This document shows positions 40,509 through 50,097 of a stretch of DNA of 64,000 nt, piece by piece; positions within the stretch are counted from its first letter, which is position 1, and every line of letters begins with the position of its first letter. The DNA is from Streptomyces dioscori (GTDB lineage Bacteria > Actinomycetota > Actinomycetes > Streptomycetales > Streptomycetaceae). Made by a program: the position numbers and the translations under genes. The stretch is from the NCBI RefSeq assembly GCF_003024195.1, contig NZ_KZ679063.1, positions 1 to 64,000 on the forward strand, given 5' to 3'. The notes beneath the pieces were generated by a model. It worked only from the letters and a program-made list of their open reading frames with translations. It did not search any database and was not told where the DNA came from.

Positions 40509-41290
40509 TGGGCGGCATCACCCTCGACAGGGACGGCGACGTCGCGATCGTGCGCTTCGACCGCCCGGAGAAACTCAACGCGCTCACCCTCGCGATGTAC
40601 GACGAACTCGGCGCGGCCTTCGCCGAGGTCCGCGACAACGACGCGTTCGCCGTCGCCGTCCTCACCGGCAGCGGCGACCGGGCCTTCTGCGTGGGCGCCG
40701 ACCTCACCGAGTCCATCCCGGCACTGGCGGAGGGCCGCTTCGACATCTCGCGATGGGACGCCGCGCACCAGAAGCACACCTCGCTGTTCAAGCCGGTCAT
40801 CGCCGCGGTGAACGGCCTGTGCCTCGGCGGCGGATTCGAGATCATGCTGTCCACCGACATCAGGATCGCGGCCGACACGGCGCAGTTCGGCCTCCCCGAG
40901 AGCGGCGTCGGCGTCGTGCCGGCCGGCGGTACGCTCACCAGACTCACCCGCCAGATCCCCTACGCCTGGGCGATGGAGCTGATGCTCCAGGGCGACCGCG
41001 TCACCGCCGAGCAGGCGCTGCGCTACGGGCTGCTCAACGAGGTGGTCCCCGCCCCCGACCTCCTCGACGCGGCCCTGCACCGCGCCCACCGGCTCGCCAC
41101 GCGCAGCGGTACCGCGCTGCGGACCATCAAGGAGGCCGTGCTCCGCCTCGGCGACCTCCCGCAGGACCAGGCCTTCCACAGCGAGGCCCTCTACGGGCAG
41201 AAGGCCTTCACCTCACCGGACGCCCGTGAAGGGCTGAGCGCGTTCGCCGAGCGCCGCGAACCCGACTTTCCCTCCCGCCCCCGACGGTGA
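40508..41290 (+). CDS. Enoyl-CoA hydratase/isomerase family protein (260 aa)
   Basis: Crotonase fold: oxyanion loops GDRAFCVGADL and NGLCLGGGFEIMLSTDI, and both hydratase glutamates at the expected places, FGLPESGVGV and AMELMLQGDRV. It is therefore likely to hydrate an enoyl-CoA rather than only isomerise. Last gene of the hyuA-hyuB-CoA-transferase unit, with a one-base overlap to the previous gene and a perfect hairpin six bases after its stop. The likely role is the step after CoA activation of the carboxylated product (inference). Confidence 0.88.
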   Translation: MGGITLDRDGDVAIVRFDRPEKLNALTLAMYDELGAAFAEVRDNDAFAVAVLTGSGDRAFCVGADLTESIPALAEGRFDISRWDAAHQKHTSLFKPVIAAVNGLCLGGGFEIMLSTDIRIAADTAQFGLPESGVGVVPAGGTLTRLTRQIPYAWAMELMLQGDRVTAEQALRYGLLNEVVPAPDLLDAALHRAHRLATRSGTALRTIKEAVLRLGDLPQDQAFHSEALYGQKAFTSPDAREGLSAFAERREPDFPSRPRR

Positions 41291-41295
41291 CGCCC

Positions 41296-41321
41296 GTGGC
41301 CGGCGCCATCGCGCCGGCCAC
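41296..41321. terminator. Hairpin between the hyu operon and convergent lysR
   Basis: Perfect 11-bp stem (GTGGCCGGCGC at 41296-41306 with 41311-41321) and a CATC tetraloop, in the 57-base gap between converging genes. Confidence 0.8.
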
Positions 41322-41347
41322 CACGACGGGTGCGGCCACTTGCCGGC

Positions 41348-42277
41348 TCAGCCGTGATGAGGCGAATCGGGAGGAGCGGGGGAGCGGCTGCCGGGCTTTC
41401 GGCCGCCGTCGTTGGCCATCAACCAGTCCGACAACTCCCGTACGGCCGCGTCGATCTCGTCGTGCGCGTAGTGGTCGCGGTCCCAGCCTGCGTACAGGGA
41501 GATGGCCAGCGGGCGGCCCTGGGCGGTCAGCGGGCGCACGCTCAGGTCGAACTGCGGATGGTCGACGACGACGCAGACGCCGTGGCCCGCGGCGGCCAGG
41601 GCCTGCGCCATGGCCTCGGACTGCGGCTCGAAGGCGGGCCTGAGCGGCGTGCTCTGCTCGTACAGGGTGGTGTCGAGGGCGCGCCGCACGGCGCTGGCCC
41701 GGCTGCTGACGATGACCGGGTGGTCGAGCAGCCCCGCCAGCTCCAGGTCGCCGCCGCCCTCCTGGGCGACGGGGTGGGAGGCGGGCATCTGGGCACTGAT
41801 CCGACGGCCGCCCAGCCGCCGCGCCGCCATGCCGCCGGGCGGCGGAGCGGTGGAGATGCCGATGTCGACGTCCCCGGCCAGCAGCCGCTCGTACACCTGG
41901 TCCGGCTCACAGCCCCGGGCGTCGGTGAAGGGGCCGCCGAGTTCGGCGACGTACGGGGCGATGAGGTGCGTGATGGTGGAGTTGGGGCAGGCCACGCGGA
42001 ACTGGAGCGGGCTCTGTCCGGACACGGCCTGCAGCAGTTCCGTGCCCTGCGCGGCGCGCAGCGTGAGATCCCTCGCGACGGGTACGAAGCGGCGTCCGGC
42101 CGCTGTGAGCTGGACCCCCGTGCTGGTGCGCCGCAGCAGTTCCGCGCCCAGTTCGCGTTCGAGGGAGCGCAGCTGCCGCGAGACGGAGGGCTGCGCCACA
42201 TGGACGCGCGCGGCGGCGGCCGTCATCGAGCCGGTGTCCACCACCGCCAGGAAATACCGCAGGACCCGCAGTTCCAT
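41348..42277 (-). CDS. LysR-family transcriptional regulator (309 aa)
   Basis: N-terminal winged helix (LRYFLAVVDTGSMTAAAARV, QPSVSRQLRSLERELGAELL) and a periplasmic-binding-like effector domain from about residue 90 (QFRVACPNSTITHLIAPYVA). Start at 42277 with GGAGGCACG. It is divergent from an MHS transporter with 292 bases between, the normal LysR layout, so it probably activates the transporter and amidohydrolase genes in response to their substrate. The spacer contains repeated TATGGCC near 42416-42445, a possible but unproven binding site. Confidence 0.88.
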   Translation of the reverse strand: MELRVLRYFLAVVDTGSMTAAAARVHVAQPSVSRQLRSLERELGAELLRRTSTGVQLTAAGRRFVPVARDLTLRAAQGTELLQAVSGQSPLQFRVACPNSTITHLIAPYVAELGGPFTDARGCEPDQVYERLLAGDVDIGISTAPPPGGMAARRLGGRRISAQMPASHPVAQEGGGDLELAGLLDHPVIVSSRASAVRRALDTTLYEQSTPLRPAFEPQSEAMAQALAAAGHGVCVVVDHPQFDLSVRPLTAQGRPLAISLYAGWDRDHYAHDEIDAAVRELSDWLMANDGGRKPGSRSPAPPDSPHHG

Positions 42278-42569
42278 CGTGCCTCCGTCGTGGCTCTGTC
42301 GTGCCGCGGTGGCGCCGGCGCCGCGTCGTCACCGCTCAGCGCCCGCCGCCGTATCCCCGCTCGGACCCGGCCATGCCTTTGAGGTATGACCGTACAGCTC
42401 AGAAGGTACTGGACCGTATGGCCGGTGGGCCACGAAACTATGGCCGACCGGACAACACCGTTCGAACGGGCACCCGCAGCGTCGCGGTCAACGCAGGACC
42501 TCGTGCCGCCTCGCGCCGCGCACAGGTCACATCCCCCGCCGGCACCGCCGCTTATCCCCGGAGTCAGCC

Positions 42570-43910
42570 ATGCCCCAGACCACATCCGCCGCCGGCCGCA
42601 AAGCCAGACAGGCCACCACCGCGTCCTTCATCGGGACCGCGGTCGAGTGGTACGACTTCTACATCTACGGCACCGCCACCGCCCTGGTGTTCGGGAAGCT
42701 GTTCTTCCCCACGGCAAGTCCCACCGCCGGCACCCTCGCGGCCTTCGCCACCTTCTGGGTCGGCTTCCTGGCCCGCCCGCTCGGCGGACTGATCTTCGGC
42801 CACATCGGCGACCGCGTGGGACGCAAGAACGTCCTCGTCACCACCCTCGTCCTGATGGGGTCCGCCACCACGCTCATCGGCCTGCTGCCCACCTACGCCA
42901 CCATCGGCGCCGCCGCACCGGTCCTGCTCGTCCTGCTCCGCGCCGTGCAGGGCATCGCGGTGGGCGGCGAATGGGGCGGCGCGGTGCTCATGGCCACCGA
43001 GAACGCCGAGCACAAACGCCGCGGCCTCGCGGGCATGTGGGTCCAGCAGGGCTCGCCGGCCGGGTCCATCCTGGCCACCCTCGTCTTCATCGCCGTCGGA
43101 AACCTGCCCGACGACGCGTTCATGACGTGGGGCTGGCGCGTCCCGTTCCTGCTCTCCGCCCTGCTGGTGATCATCGGTCTGGTGATCCGGCTGAAGGTCA
43201 CCGAGTCCACCGACTTCGAGAAGGCCAGGCAGCAGGAGGACGCCGCCCCGAAGATCCCCGTGGTCGAGCTGTTCCGCACCTCCCGCGTACTGGTCCTGCT
43301 GGGTGTGGGTGCCAGCGCCATGGGAATCTCGTCCGCCTACTTCACCAACACCTTCGTGCTGTCCTGGGCCACCAGCGACCTGGGCGTGCACCGGCAGACC
43401 ATGCTCGACATCCTCCTGATCCTCGCCGTCCTGCAGTTCCTGTGGCAGCCCCTGGCGGCACTGCTCGCCCAGCGCGTGGGAACGGTGCGGGTGATGGCGG
43501 GCGCCCTGATCGCCAACATCGTCGTCGCGGTGCCGATGTTCCTCCTGATCGCCACCCGTAACAGCACACTGATCGGGGTGGGACTGGCCCTGGGCGTGCT
43601 CACCGGATGCAGCTACTACGCGCTGCTGGCGGGCTTCCTGTCCCAGGCGTTCCCGGTCAAGGTCCGCTACACCGGCGTCTCCCTGGCCTACCAGCTGTGC
43701 AGCACCGTCATCGGCGGCTCGACCCCCTTCGTCGCCCAGTGGCTCCTGACCCGGGGCGCCGGCCACTGGCCGGTGGTCGGCTACTACATCACGCTCCTGC
43801 TGCTGACCACGGTCTGCGTGCTGGCCCTGGCCCGGTACCGCTCGGGTCCCCGCGACGACGCCTCGGGCGCCGAAGCCCCTGCGCGGGAGAGCCTCCCCAC
43901 CGTCGCGTAG
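42570..43910 (+). CDS. MHS-family MFS transporter (446 aa)
   Basis: Metabolite:proton symporter of the shikimate/alpha-ketoglutarate/proline group, twelve helices in the inner membrane. The opening FIGTAVEWYDFYIYGTATAL is diagnostic of the MHS family. GHIGDRVGRKNVL is the loop 2-3 MFS motif and VQGIAVGGEWGGAVLMA follows. Normal length. ATG behind GGAG. It is transcribed with the amidohydrolase 44 bases downstream and divergent from LysR. The substrate is an organic acid, possibly an amide or a carboxylate handled by the neighbouring catabolic genes. Mevalonate is conceivable. Confidence 0.9.
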   Translation: MPQTTSAAGRKARQATTASFIGTAVEWYDFYIYGTATALVFGKLFFPTASPTAGTLAAFATFWVGFLARPLGGLIFGHIGDRVGRKNVLVTTLVLMGSATTLIGLLPTYATIGAAAPVLLVLLRAVQGIAVGGEWGGAVLMATENAEHKRRGLAGMWVQQGSPAGSILATLVFIAVGNLPDDAFMTWGWRVPFLLSALLVIIGLVIRLKVTESTDFEKARQQEDAAPKIPVVELFRTSRVLVLLGVGASAMGISSAYFTNTFVLSWATSDLGVHRQTMLDILLILAVLQFLWQPLAALLAQRVGTVRVMAGALIANIVVAVPMFLLIATRNSTLIGVGLALGVLTGCSYYALLAGFLSQAFPVKVRYTGVSLAYQLCSTVIGGSTPFVAQWLLTRGAGHWPVVGYYITLLLLTTVCVLALARYRSGPRDDASGAEAPARESLPTVA

Positions 43911-43953
43911 GTCGGCCGCACACCCGAACTCCCTTCCTTCCTAGGACCCAGTC

Positions 43954-45603
43954 ATGCACCTGGACGCACTGTTCACCAACGGCCGCTTCACCACACTCGA
44001 CGCGGACCGGCCCACCGCACACACCCTCGGGGTCTTCGGAGGCCGCATCGTCGGCCTCGACGAAGAAGTCGCCGGATGCACCGCCGACCAGGTCCACGAC
44101 CTGCGCGGAGCCCCGGTGGTGCCCGGCTTCAACGACGCCCACCAGCACCTGAGCATGCGAGGCCGCCGCCTCCTCGAACTCGACCTGCACGCGCGGACCG
44201 TCCCCACCCTCGACGCCCTCTACGCCGCGGTACGCGAGCGGGCGGCGCGGCTGGGCCCCGACGAGTGGCTCTTCGGCGCGGGCTACGACCAGAACAAGAT
44301 CGGCGCCCACCCCACGGCCGAAGCTCTCGACGAAGCGGCTCAGGGGCGCCCCGTGTGGCTGGAGCACGTCTCCTGCCACATGGGTGTGGGCAACACCGCG
44401 GCCTTCACCCGCGCCGGCTTCACCGACCGGCTGGGTGTCCCCGACATCGACGGCGGCCACGTCGAGCGCGACCCGGCCGGCAGGGCGGTCGGCCTGCTCC
44501 AGGAAACCGCCCAGCACCTGGTGACCCGGGCGTTCCGGCCCTCGCCCCTCGACTCGGTCGTCGCCGCCATCAAGGCCGGCAACGACCAGGGCGTGAGCGA
44601 GGGCATCACCAGCCTCACCGAGCCGGGCATCGCCGCCGCCGAACACGTCGGACACGGCCCCGCCGACCTGCACGCCTTCCACCGGGCCGTCCAGGAAGGG
44701 GCACTGAGCATCCGTACCACGGTCATGCCCTACATGACCGTCCTGCACGACATGGGGGAAGTCGGGGGCGGTGACACCTGGTTCGGGCTCGACCTGGGTC
44801 TGCGCAGCGGATTCGGCGACGACCGCCTGAAGATCGGCGCCACCAAGATCGCCACGGACGGCTCGCTCATCGGCCGCTCGGCACACATGTGCTGCGGCTA
44901 CCAGGACGAACCCGACAACGTCGGCTTCCTCCAGTTCGACGAACAGTGGCTGCGCCACACCATCACCGAGGCGCACCGCTGCGGCTGGCAGATCGCCGCC
45001 CACGCCATCGGGGACGCCGCCATCGACGTCGTCCTGGACGCCTTCGAGGCCGCGCAGGCCGCCCACCCGCGACGCGACGCGCGCCACCGTATCGAGCACT
45101 TCGCCGTCGCCTCCGACAAGCAGGTCCGCCGCCTGGTGGACAACGGCGTCGTCCCCGTGCCGCAGGGGCGCTTCGTCTCCGAGATCGGCGACGGAATGAT
45201 CACCGCTCTGGGTCCCGAACGCGCCGAACTCTGCTACCGCATGCGCAGTCTCCTGGACGCCGGGGCGGTTCTGCCCGGCAGCAGCGACGCCCCGGTCGCA
45301 CACGGCAGCCCACTGCTCGGCATCCACGACATGGTCAACCGCCGTACCGCGGGCGGCGCCCCGCTGGCCCCCGCCGAGGCACTCACCCCCGAACAGGCCC
45401 TGTACGCCTACACCGTGGGCTCCGCCTACGCCGAACACGCCGACGACCGCAAGGGCCGCCTTGCCCGCGGCATGCTGGCGGATTTCGCCGTCCTCTCGGA
45501 CGACCTGCTGACCGTCGACCCGCAGCGGATCGACACCCTGACCGTCGGCGCCACGGTGATCGGCGGAACCGTGGTCCACGACACCGGAGCCCTGTCCGCG
45601 TAA
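43954..45603 (+). CDS. Amidohydrolase of the YtcJ-like group (549 aa)
   Basis: Metal-dependent TIM-barrel hydrolase with flanking beta-sandwich. The N-terminal metal motif is VPGFNDAHQHLSMRG, the middle lysine/histidines are in DERLKIGATKIATDGSLIG-like and WQIAAHAIGDAAID segments, RIEHFAVAS carries another His, and the final Asp is in LPGSSDAPVAHGSPL. These residues are complete, so it is probably active on an amide or ester. YtcJ-like proteins are poorly characterised. Pairing with an MHS permease and LysR suggests import followed by hydrolysis of one compound. A 19-bp perfect hairpin follows. Confidence 0.85.
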   Translation: MHLDALFTNGRFTTLDADRPTAHTLGVFGGRIVGLDEEVAGCTADQVHDLRGAPVVPGFNDAHQHLSMRGRRLLELDLHARTVPTLDALYAAVRERAARLGPDEWLFGAGYDQNKIGAHPTAEALDEAAQGRPVWLEHVSCHMGVGNTAAFTRAGFTDRLGVPDIDGGHVERDPAGRAVGLLQETAQHLVTRAFRPSPLDSVVAAIKAGNDQGVSEGITSLTEPGIAAAEHVGHGPADLHAFHRAVQEGALSIRTTVMPYMTVLHDMGEVGGGDTWFGLDLGLRSGFGDDRLKIGATKIATDGSLIGRSAHMCCGYQDEPDNVGFLQFDEQWLRHTITEAHRCGWQIAAHAIGDAAIDVVLDAFEAAQAAHPRRDARHRIEHFAVASDKQVRRLVDNGVVPVPQGRFVSEIGDGMITALGPERAELCYRMRSLLDAGAVLPGSSDAPVAHGSPLLGIHDMVNRRTAGGAPLAPAEALTPEQALYAYTVGSAYAEHADDRKGRLARGMLADFAVLSDDLLTVDPQRIDTLTVGATVIGGTVVHDTGALSA

Positions 45604-45633
45604 CCGTCACTCCCTGGGACCGACTCCGGCATG

Positions 45634-45683
45634 GGCCGGCCGATTCGCCTCGACCGGCGCCGGCCGAGGCGAATCGGCCGGCC
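45634..45683. terminator. Very strong hairpin after the amidohydrolase
   Basis: Perfect 19-bp stem (45634-45652 with 45665-45683) around a 12-base loop that is itself self-complementary. It starts 31 bases after the stop. The remaining 300 bases before htpG hold no recognisable gene. Confidence 0.85.
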
Positions 45684-45987
45684 TGTTCGGGCCGACGTGC
45701 GTGGTGCGGGACCTGCCCCGCCCGTATGACGTGCTGCTCGCCCGGGAGCGCCAGGCGCGCTGCCTGCTCGTCTCCGGTCGGCGACAGGCGGGGGTGCGGA
45801 TGCGACACCCCCGCCTACCGGCTCACGGCGCCAATGGCGGACGATGCCTGACATCCGTCACCGGGAGCCGCGGGCACGGATACAGCAGGGCCGGCCGCGC
45901 AGCACGCCGTCGAGGCGCTGTGATCCGCCCCGGCCGGGTCCCGTACCTTCATGACGTTCCCGTTGATTCCCATGGAGAGGTTCCCGC

Positions 45988-47901
45988 ATGGACAGCAGTG
46001 TCGAGACGCTGGAATTCCAGGCCGAGACACGCCAGTTGCTGCGACTGGTCATTCATTCGATCTACTCGAACAAGGACATCTTCCTACGCGAGCTGATCTC
46101 GAACGCCTCGGACGCACTGGACAAGCTGCGGCTGGAATCGCTGACCGACTCCAGCCTCACCGAGGTCGGCACCGCCGACCTGCACATCGCGCTGGAAGCC
46201 GACCAGGACGCCCGCACACTGACCGTCCGTGACAACGGGATCGGCATGAGCCGGGACGATCTCGTGGACCTGATCGGCACGATCGCCAAGTCCGGCACCG
46301 CCGGCCTGATGGAGAAGATCAAGCAGTCCAAGGACGCCGCCACCGCCGAGAGCCTGATCGGGCAGTTCGGTGTCGGCTTCTACTCCGCCTTCATGGTCGG
46401 CGACAAGGTCACGCTGCTCACCCGGCGGGCCGGCGCCGACACCGGCACCCGGTGGGAGTCCGACGGCGAGGGCGCCTACACGATCCAGAGCGTCGACGAC
46501 CTGCCCGTGGGCACCTCCGTCACCGTGCACCTCAAGTCCGCCGACAGCGAGGACGACCTGGCCGACTACCTGTCGGAGTCGAAGATCCGCCAGATCGTCA
46601 AGCGGTACTCCGACTTCATCCGCTGGCCGATCCGGATGGCCACCGAGCGCAGCGACACCGACGGGACCGCCGCCCCCGCGGTCGACACCCTCAACTCGAT
46701 GAAGGCCCTGTGGGCCCGGCCGCGCGCCGAGGTCACCCAGGAGGAGTACAACGAGTTCTACAAGCAGCTCAGCCAGGACTGGCTCGACCCTGCCGAGACC
46801 ATCCACATGCGCGCCGAAGGAACCTTCGAGTACGAGGCGCTGCTGTTCCTCCCCTCCCAGGCGCCGTTCGACCTGTTCTCCCAGGAGACCAAGCGCGGGG
46901 TGCAGCTGTACGTCAAGCGCGTGTTCATCATGGACGACTGCGAAGCGCTGATGCCGAACTACCTGCGCTTCGTCAAGGGCGTCGTCGACGCCCACGACCT
47001 GTCGCTGAACATCTCCCGCGAGATCCTGCAGCAGGACCGCCAGATCAGCGGCGTACGCCGACGCCTGGTCAAGAAGGTCCTCGGCGCGATCAAGACCATG
47101 CAGGCGAACGACGGCGAGCGCTACACCAAACTCTGGGCGCAGTTCGGCCGGGCGCTGAAGGAAGGGCTGATCGAGGACACGGACAACACCGAGGCGCTGC
47201 TGGAAGTGGTGTCGGCCGCTTCCACGAACGATCCGGAGAAGACCACCACCCTGCGCGAGTACGTCGAGCGCATGAAGGACGGCCAGGAGGCGATCTACTA
47301 TCTGACGGGCGAAACCCGTGCGACGGTGGAGAACTCCCCCCACATGGAGGCCCTCGCGGCCAAGGGCTACGAGGTCCTCATCCTCACCGACCCCGTCGAC
47401 GAGGTCTGGGCCGACCGGGTCCCGGCCTTCGACGGGCACCCTCTCCAGTCCATCGCCAAGGGCCAGGTCGACCTCGACGAGCCGGCCGAGGGGGAGCGGT
47501 CCGCCGAACAGGCCCAGCGCGAGGAGGACTACGCCGCCCTGCTGCCATGGCTGACCACCACGTTGTCCGAGCACGTCAAGCAGGTGCGCCTGTCGTCGCG
47601 CCTGACCACCTCGGCGGCCTGCATCGTCGGGGACGCCCATGACATGACCCCGACGCTGGAGAAGATGTACCGCGCGATGGGGCAGCAGCTGCCTCCCGTC
47701 AAGCGGACCCTGGAACTCAACCCCGCACATCCGCTGATCATCGCCCTGCGCACAGCGTACGAGGCCAACGCCGACGACCCCGCGCTGGCGGAGATCGCCG
47801 AGGTCATCTACGGCAGCGCACTGCTCGCCGAAGGCGGCGACCTGCCCGACCCGGCCCGCTTCACCCGCCTGCTGAACGACCGACTGACCCACGCCTTGTA
47901 G
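45988..47901 (+). CDS. htpG: Molecular chaperone HtpG, Hsp90 family (637 aa)
   Basis: Cytosolic ATP-dependent dimeric chaperone. The GHKL ATPase site is seen as ELISNASDALDKLR, DNGIGMSRDDLVDLIGTIA and GQFGVGFYSAF. The middle domain contains FDLFSQETKRGVQLYVKRVF and LRFVKGVVDAHDLSLNISRE with the catalytic Arg region. The C-terminal dimerisation part ends the protein without an MEEVD tail, as in bacteria. Normal length. ATG with GGAGAGG seven bases upstream. Transcribed alone. A hairpin separates it from the convergent methyltransferase. Confidence 0.96.
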   Translation: MDSSVETLEFQAETRQLLRLVIHSIYSNKDIFLRELISNASDALDKLRLESLTDSSLTEVGTADLHIALEADQDARTLTVRDNGIGMSRDDLVDLIGTIAKSGTAGLMEKIKQSKDAATAESLIGQFGVGFYSAFMVGDKVTLLTRRAGADTGTRWESDGEGAYTIQSVDDLPVGTSVTVHLKSADSEDDLADYLSESKIRQIVKRYSDFIRWPIRMATERSDTDGTAAPAVDTLNSMKALWARPRAEVTQEEYNEFYKQLSQDWLDPAETIHMRAEGTFEYEALLFLPSQAPFDLFSQETKRGVQLYVKRVFIMDDCEALMPNYLRFVKGVVDAHDLSLNISREILQQDRQISGVRRRLVKKVLGAIKTMQANDGERYTKLWAQFGRALKEGLIEDTDNTEALLEVVSAASTNDPEKTTTLREYVERMKDGQEAIYYLTGETRATVENSPHMEALAAKGYEVLILTDPVDEVWADRVPAFDGHPLQSIAKGQVDLDEPAEGERSAEQAQREEDYAALLPWLTTTLSEHVKQVRLSSRLTTSAACIVGDAHDMTPTLEKMYRAMGQQLPPVKRTLELNPAHPLIIALRTAYEANADDPALAEIAEVIYGSALLAEGGDLPDPARFTRLLNDRLTHAL

Positions 47902-47944
47902 CCCACGGCCACGGCCGAGCGCAGCCCGATGCCCGACGCCCGAT

Positions 47945-47972
47945 GCCCGATGCCGAACGTCCGGCATCGGGC
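47945..47972. terminator. Hairpin between htpG and the convergent methyltransferase
   Basis: Perfect 11-bp stem GCCCGATGCCG (47945-47955) with 47962-47972 and a 6-base loop. Flanking extra copies of GCCCGATG could extend it. Lies midway between two converging genes. Confidence 0.75.
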
Positions 47973-47998
47973 GTCTGGCGTCGGCCGGAGCGCAGCCT

Positions 47999-48676
47999 TC
48001 AGCGCAGCCGACGCGCCCGTAGCACCACGTCGTCGGTGTGGTGCGCGCCGGCGCCGCCGTCAGGTGCCGTCCGTGGCCGCTGCTCGTCCACCTCCACCTT
48101 CCAGTCGTCGTCGAACAGAGCGGCGACCATGGAGGGCCAGACGTAGTCGGCCGGGTCGAACTCGCCGTGGTCCGCCTGCGGTGTGTCCATCCCCGCGTGG
48201 TGCACGAGCAGGAGCACACCGCCGGGGGCGACGGCCGCGAGCAGTGCTCGCTCGGCTGCGGCGTCGGGGGTGCGCAGCAGAGCCGGGTACTGCGCGGAGA
48301 CCAGGTCGAACGAGGCCGACGGGAGCGCCGCTTCGGTCAGGGCGGCATGGACCCAGCGGACGGTGACGCCCGCGTCCCGTGCGTGCCCGGCTGCCCGCTC
48401 CAGCGCCACTCCCGAGACTTCGAGCGCGGTGACGTCCCAGCCGCGGCCTGCCAGCCAGACGGCGTCCGCGCCCTCGCCGCACCCTACGTCCAGCACACGT
48501 CCGGGCGTGAGCGAGGCCACCTCGGCCACAAGTGCGCCGTTGGGCCGGCCGCTCCACAACTGCTGGCGGTCGGCGTACCGGTTGTCCCACTCCGCCCGTA
48601 CCGCCGGATCGCCGGCGTATCCGTCGGAGGCGATAGAGGTGTCGGACGCGGGCGATCGAGGAGTGTTGTCTGCCAT
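47999..48676 (-). CDS. Class I SAM-dependent methyltransferase (225 aa)
   Basis: Rossmann methyltransferase with motif I VLDVGCGEGADAVWLAGRGW, motif II TALEVS, and FDLVSAQYPALL at motif IV. The N-terminal WDNRYADRQQLWSGRPNGAL is shared with the TehB/thiopurine-like group acting on small molecules such as metalloid or thiol compounds. Start at 48676 (MADNTP). Longer in-frame starts at 48694 and 48745 are possible and have no better ribosome site. The upstream 48677-49045 gap shows no supported gene. Substrate unknown. Confidence 0.82.
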   Translation of the reverse strand: MADNTPRSPASDTSIASDGYAGDPAVRAEWDNRYADRQQLWSGRPNGALVAEVASLTPGRVLDVGCGEGADAVWLAGRGWDVTALEVSGVALERAAGHARDAGVTVRWVHAALTEAALPSASFDLVSAQYPALLRTPDAAAERALLAAVAPGGVLLLVHHAGMDTPQADHGEFDPADYVWPSMVAALFDDDWKVEVDEQRPRTAPDGGAGAHHTDDVVLRARRLR

Positions 48677-49045
48677 GCCCCCACCGTCGCCCATCGCGTT
48701 CCGCTCACACCACTGTTGTTGCCGTTCCGGCAAAGCGGTGTCCACGAGGCCGATGCCATGCCGGTCCCGTTCCTCCCCGGCCCGCCACGGTCGACCACCG
48801 CGTCGAAGGCTGGCTGAACGGCCGCCCCGTGGGCCGTCACGAGGGCGGTCACCCGCCCAGGGTCAGGCGCACGGTCCCACGCAGCGGGTCTCGAACCAGC
48901 CGGCCAGCCGGAGGGAGGCCCGTCGTACGCGGACGTGTGGCGCCCGCTCCGCTCACCGAGCAGAGCGGGCTGGCCCGACGTCCAGGCTCGATGTGCCGGC
49001 GGGCGGATGCCGAGGTCTTCGCCCGTCGGCATCGGCCCCAGCTCG

Positions 49046-50023
49046 TCAGGGCACCAGGTGCTCGCTGAGCTTCCACAGCCGCTGCGCGTCGTCGGGGTCG
49101 AGCATCGCCGAGTTGGCGTCGGAGGGGATGCTGTCCGCGGTCAGCGGGCGCTGCTCGTCGTCGAGCACGGCGATGTCGCCGTCCTTGAGATAGACCCCGC
49201 CGAGACCGTCCAGGAGCGGGCTGGCGGCGGCGAAAACGAGGGTCGCGGCCCCCTGGGCGACGGTCTTCTTGCCGGCATCGGGGTCGATGACGGTTTCGCC
49301 GTGGTCGTCGACCAGACCCTGCGCACGGTACGAGGCGGCCTCCTGCGGGGTGAACGGGCCCGCCCCGATGACGACTCCGGGGTGGACGGCGAAGGCGCGG
49401 ATGCCCTGGGCGGCGTACCTGCGGTCGAGTTCGACGGTGAACAGGACGTTGGCGCGCTTGGACTGGCCGTACGCGGTGCCGGGGTCGTACCCGGTCGCGA
49501 AGTCCAGGTCGTCCCAGCGGATCTCGCCGATACGTGCCGCGCCCGAGGTGACCGTCACCACTCGGGCGCCCTCCGCGGCCAGCAGGGCCGGCACAAGTGC
49601 CCTGGTGAGCTGGAAGTGGCCGAGGTGCGAGGTGGAGAACTGCAGCTCGTGACCCCGCGCGTCGCGCACCAGCTCGGGCGTGAACAGCACAGCGGCGTTG
49701 TTGACCAGGGCGTGCAGGGGCCGGCTTGAGGCGAGCCACCGCCGGGCGAAGGCCTCGATCGAGGACGGGTCGGTGAGGTCGAGGCGCTCGACACGCACCC
49801 CGGGGAGCCCGTGCACCGCCGCGGCGGCCCGCTCGGGGTCGCGGGAGGCCACCGTCACCGTGGCGCCCGCGGCGGACAGGGCACGGGTGGCTTCGCGCCC
49901 GAGCCGGCCGTGGCCACCGGTGACGATCACCTCCCGGCCGGACAGGTCGAGGCCGTCGAGGACGTCGTCGGCGGTGGAGGAGGCGGTGAACGGAGTGCCC
50001 AGCGGAACTTGCTGTGTGGTCAT
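49046..50023 (-). CDS. SDR-family oxidoreductase (325 aa)
   Basis: Classical short-chain dehydrogenase of the retinol-dehydrogenase-like group. The dinucleotide motif is VTGGHGRLGREATRAL, then ALVNNAAVLFTPE, VVTVTSGAARIG with the active Ser and AYGQSKRANVLFT with Tyr and Lys. The C-terminal extension (LLDGLGGVYLKDGDIAVLDD) is usual for this group. Start MTTQQV at 50023; GGGAG is close to it, and an ATG at 50035 is the alternative. Divergent from the AraC regulator with only 74 bases between, so the regulator probably controls it. Confidence 0.88.
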   Translation of the reverse strand: MTTQQVPLGTPFTASSTADDVLDGLDLSGREVIVTGGHGRLGREATRALSAAGATVTVASRDPERAAAAVHGLPGVRVERLDLTDPSSIEAFARRWLASSRPLHALVNNAAVLFTPELVRDARGHELQFSTSHLGHFQLTRALVPALLAAEGARVVTVTSGAARIGEIRWDDLDFATGYDPGTAYGQSKRANVLFTVELDRRYAAQGIRAFAVHPGVVIGAGPFTPQEAASYRAQGLVDDHGETVIDPDAGKKTVAQGAATLVFAAASPLLDGLGGVYLKDGDIAVLDDEQRPLTADSIPSDANSAMLDPDDAQRLWKLSEHLVP

Positions 50024-50097
50024 GTCTCCCAGCATCGGCGGCGTACTCCGGACGCTGAATCGTTGTGCGTCCGTATTTTCTGCGCGAGAGTACGGGG

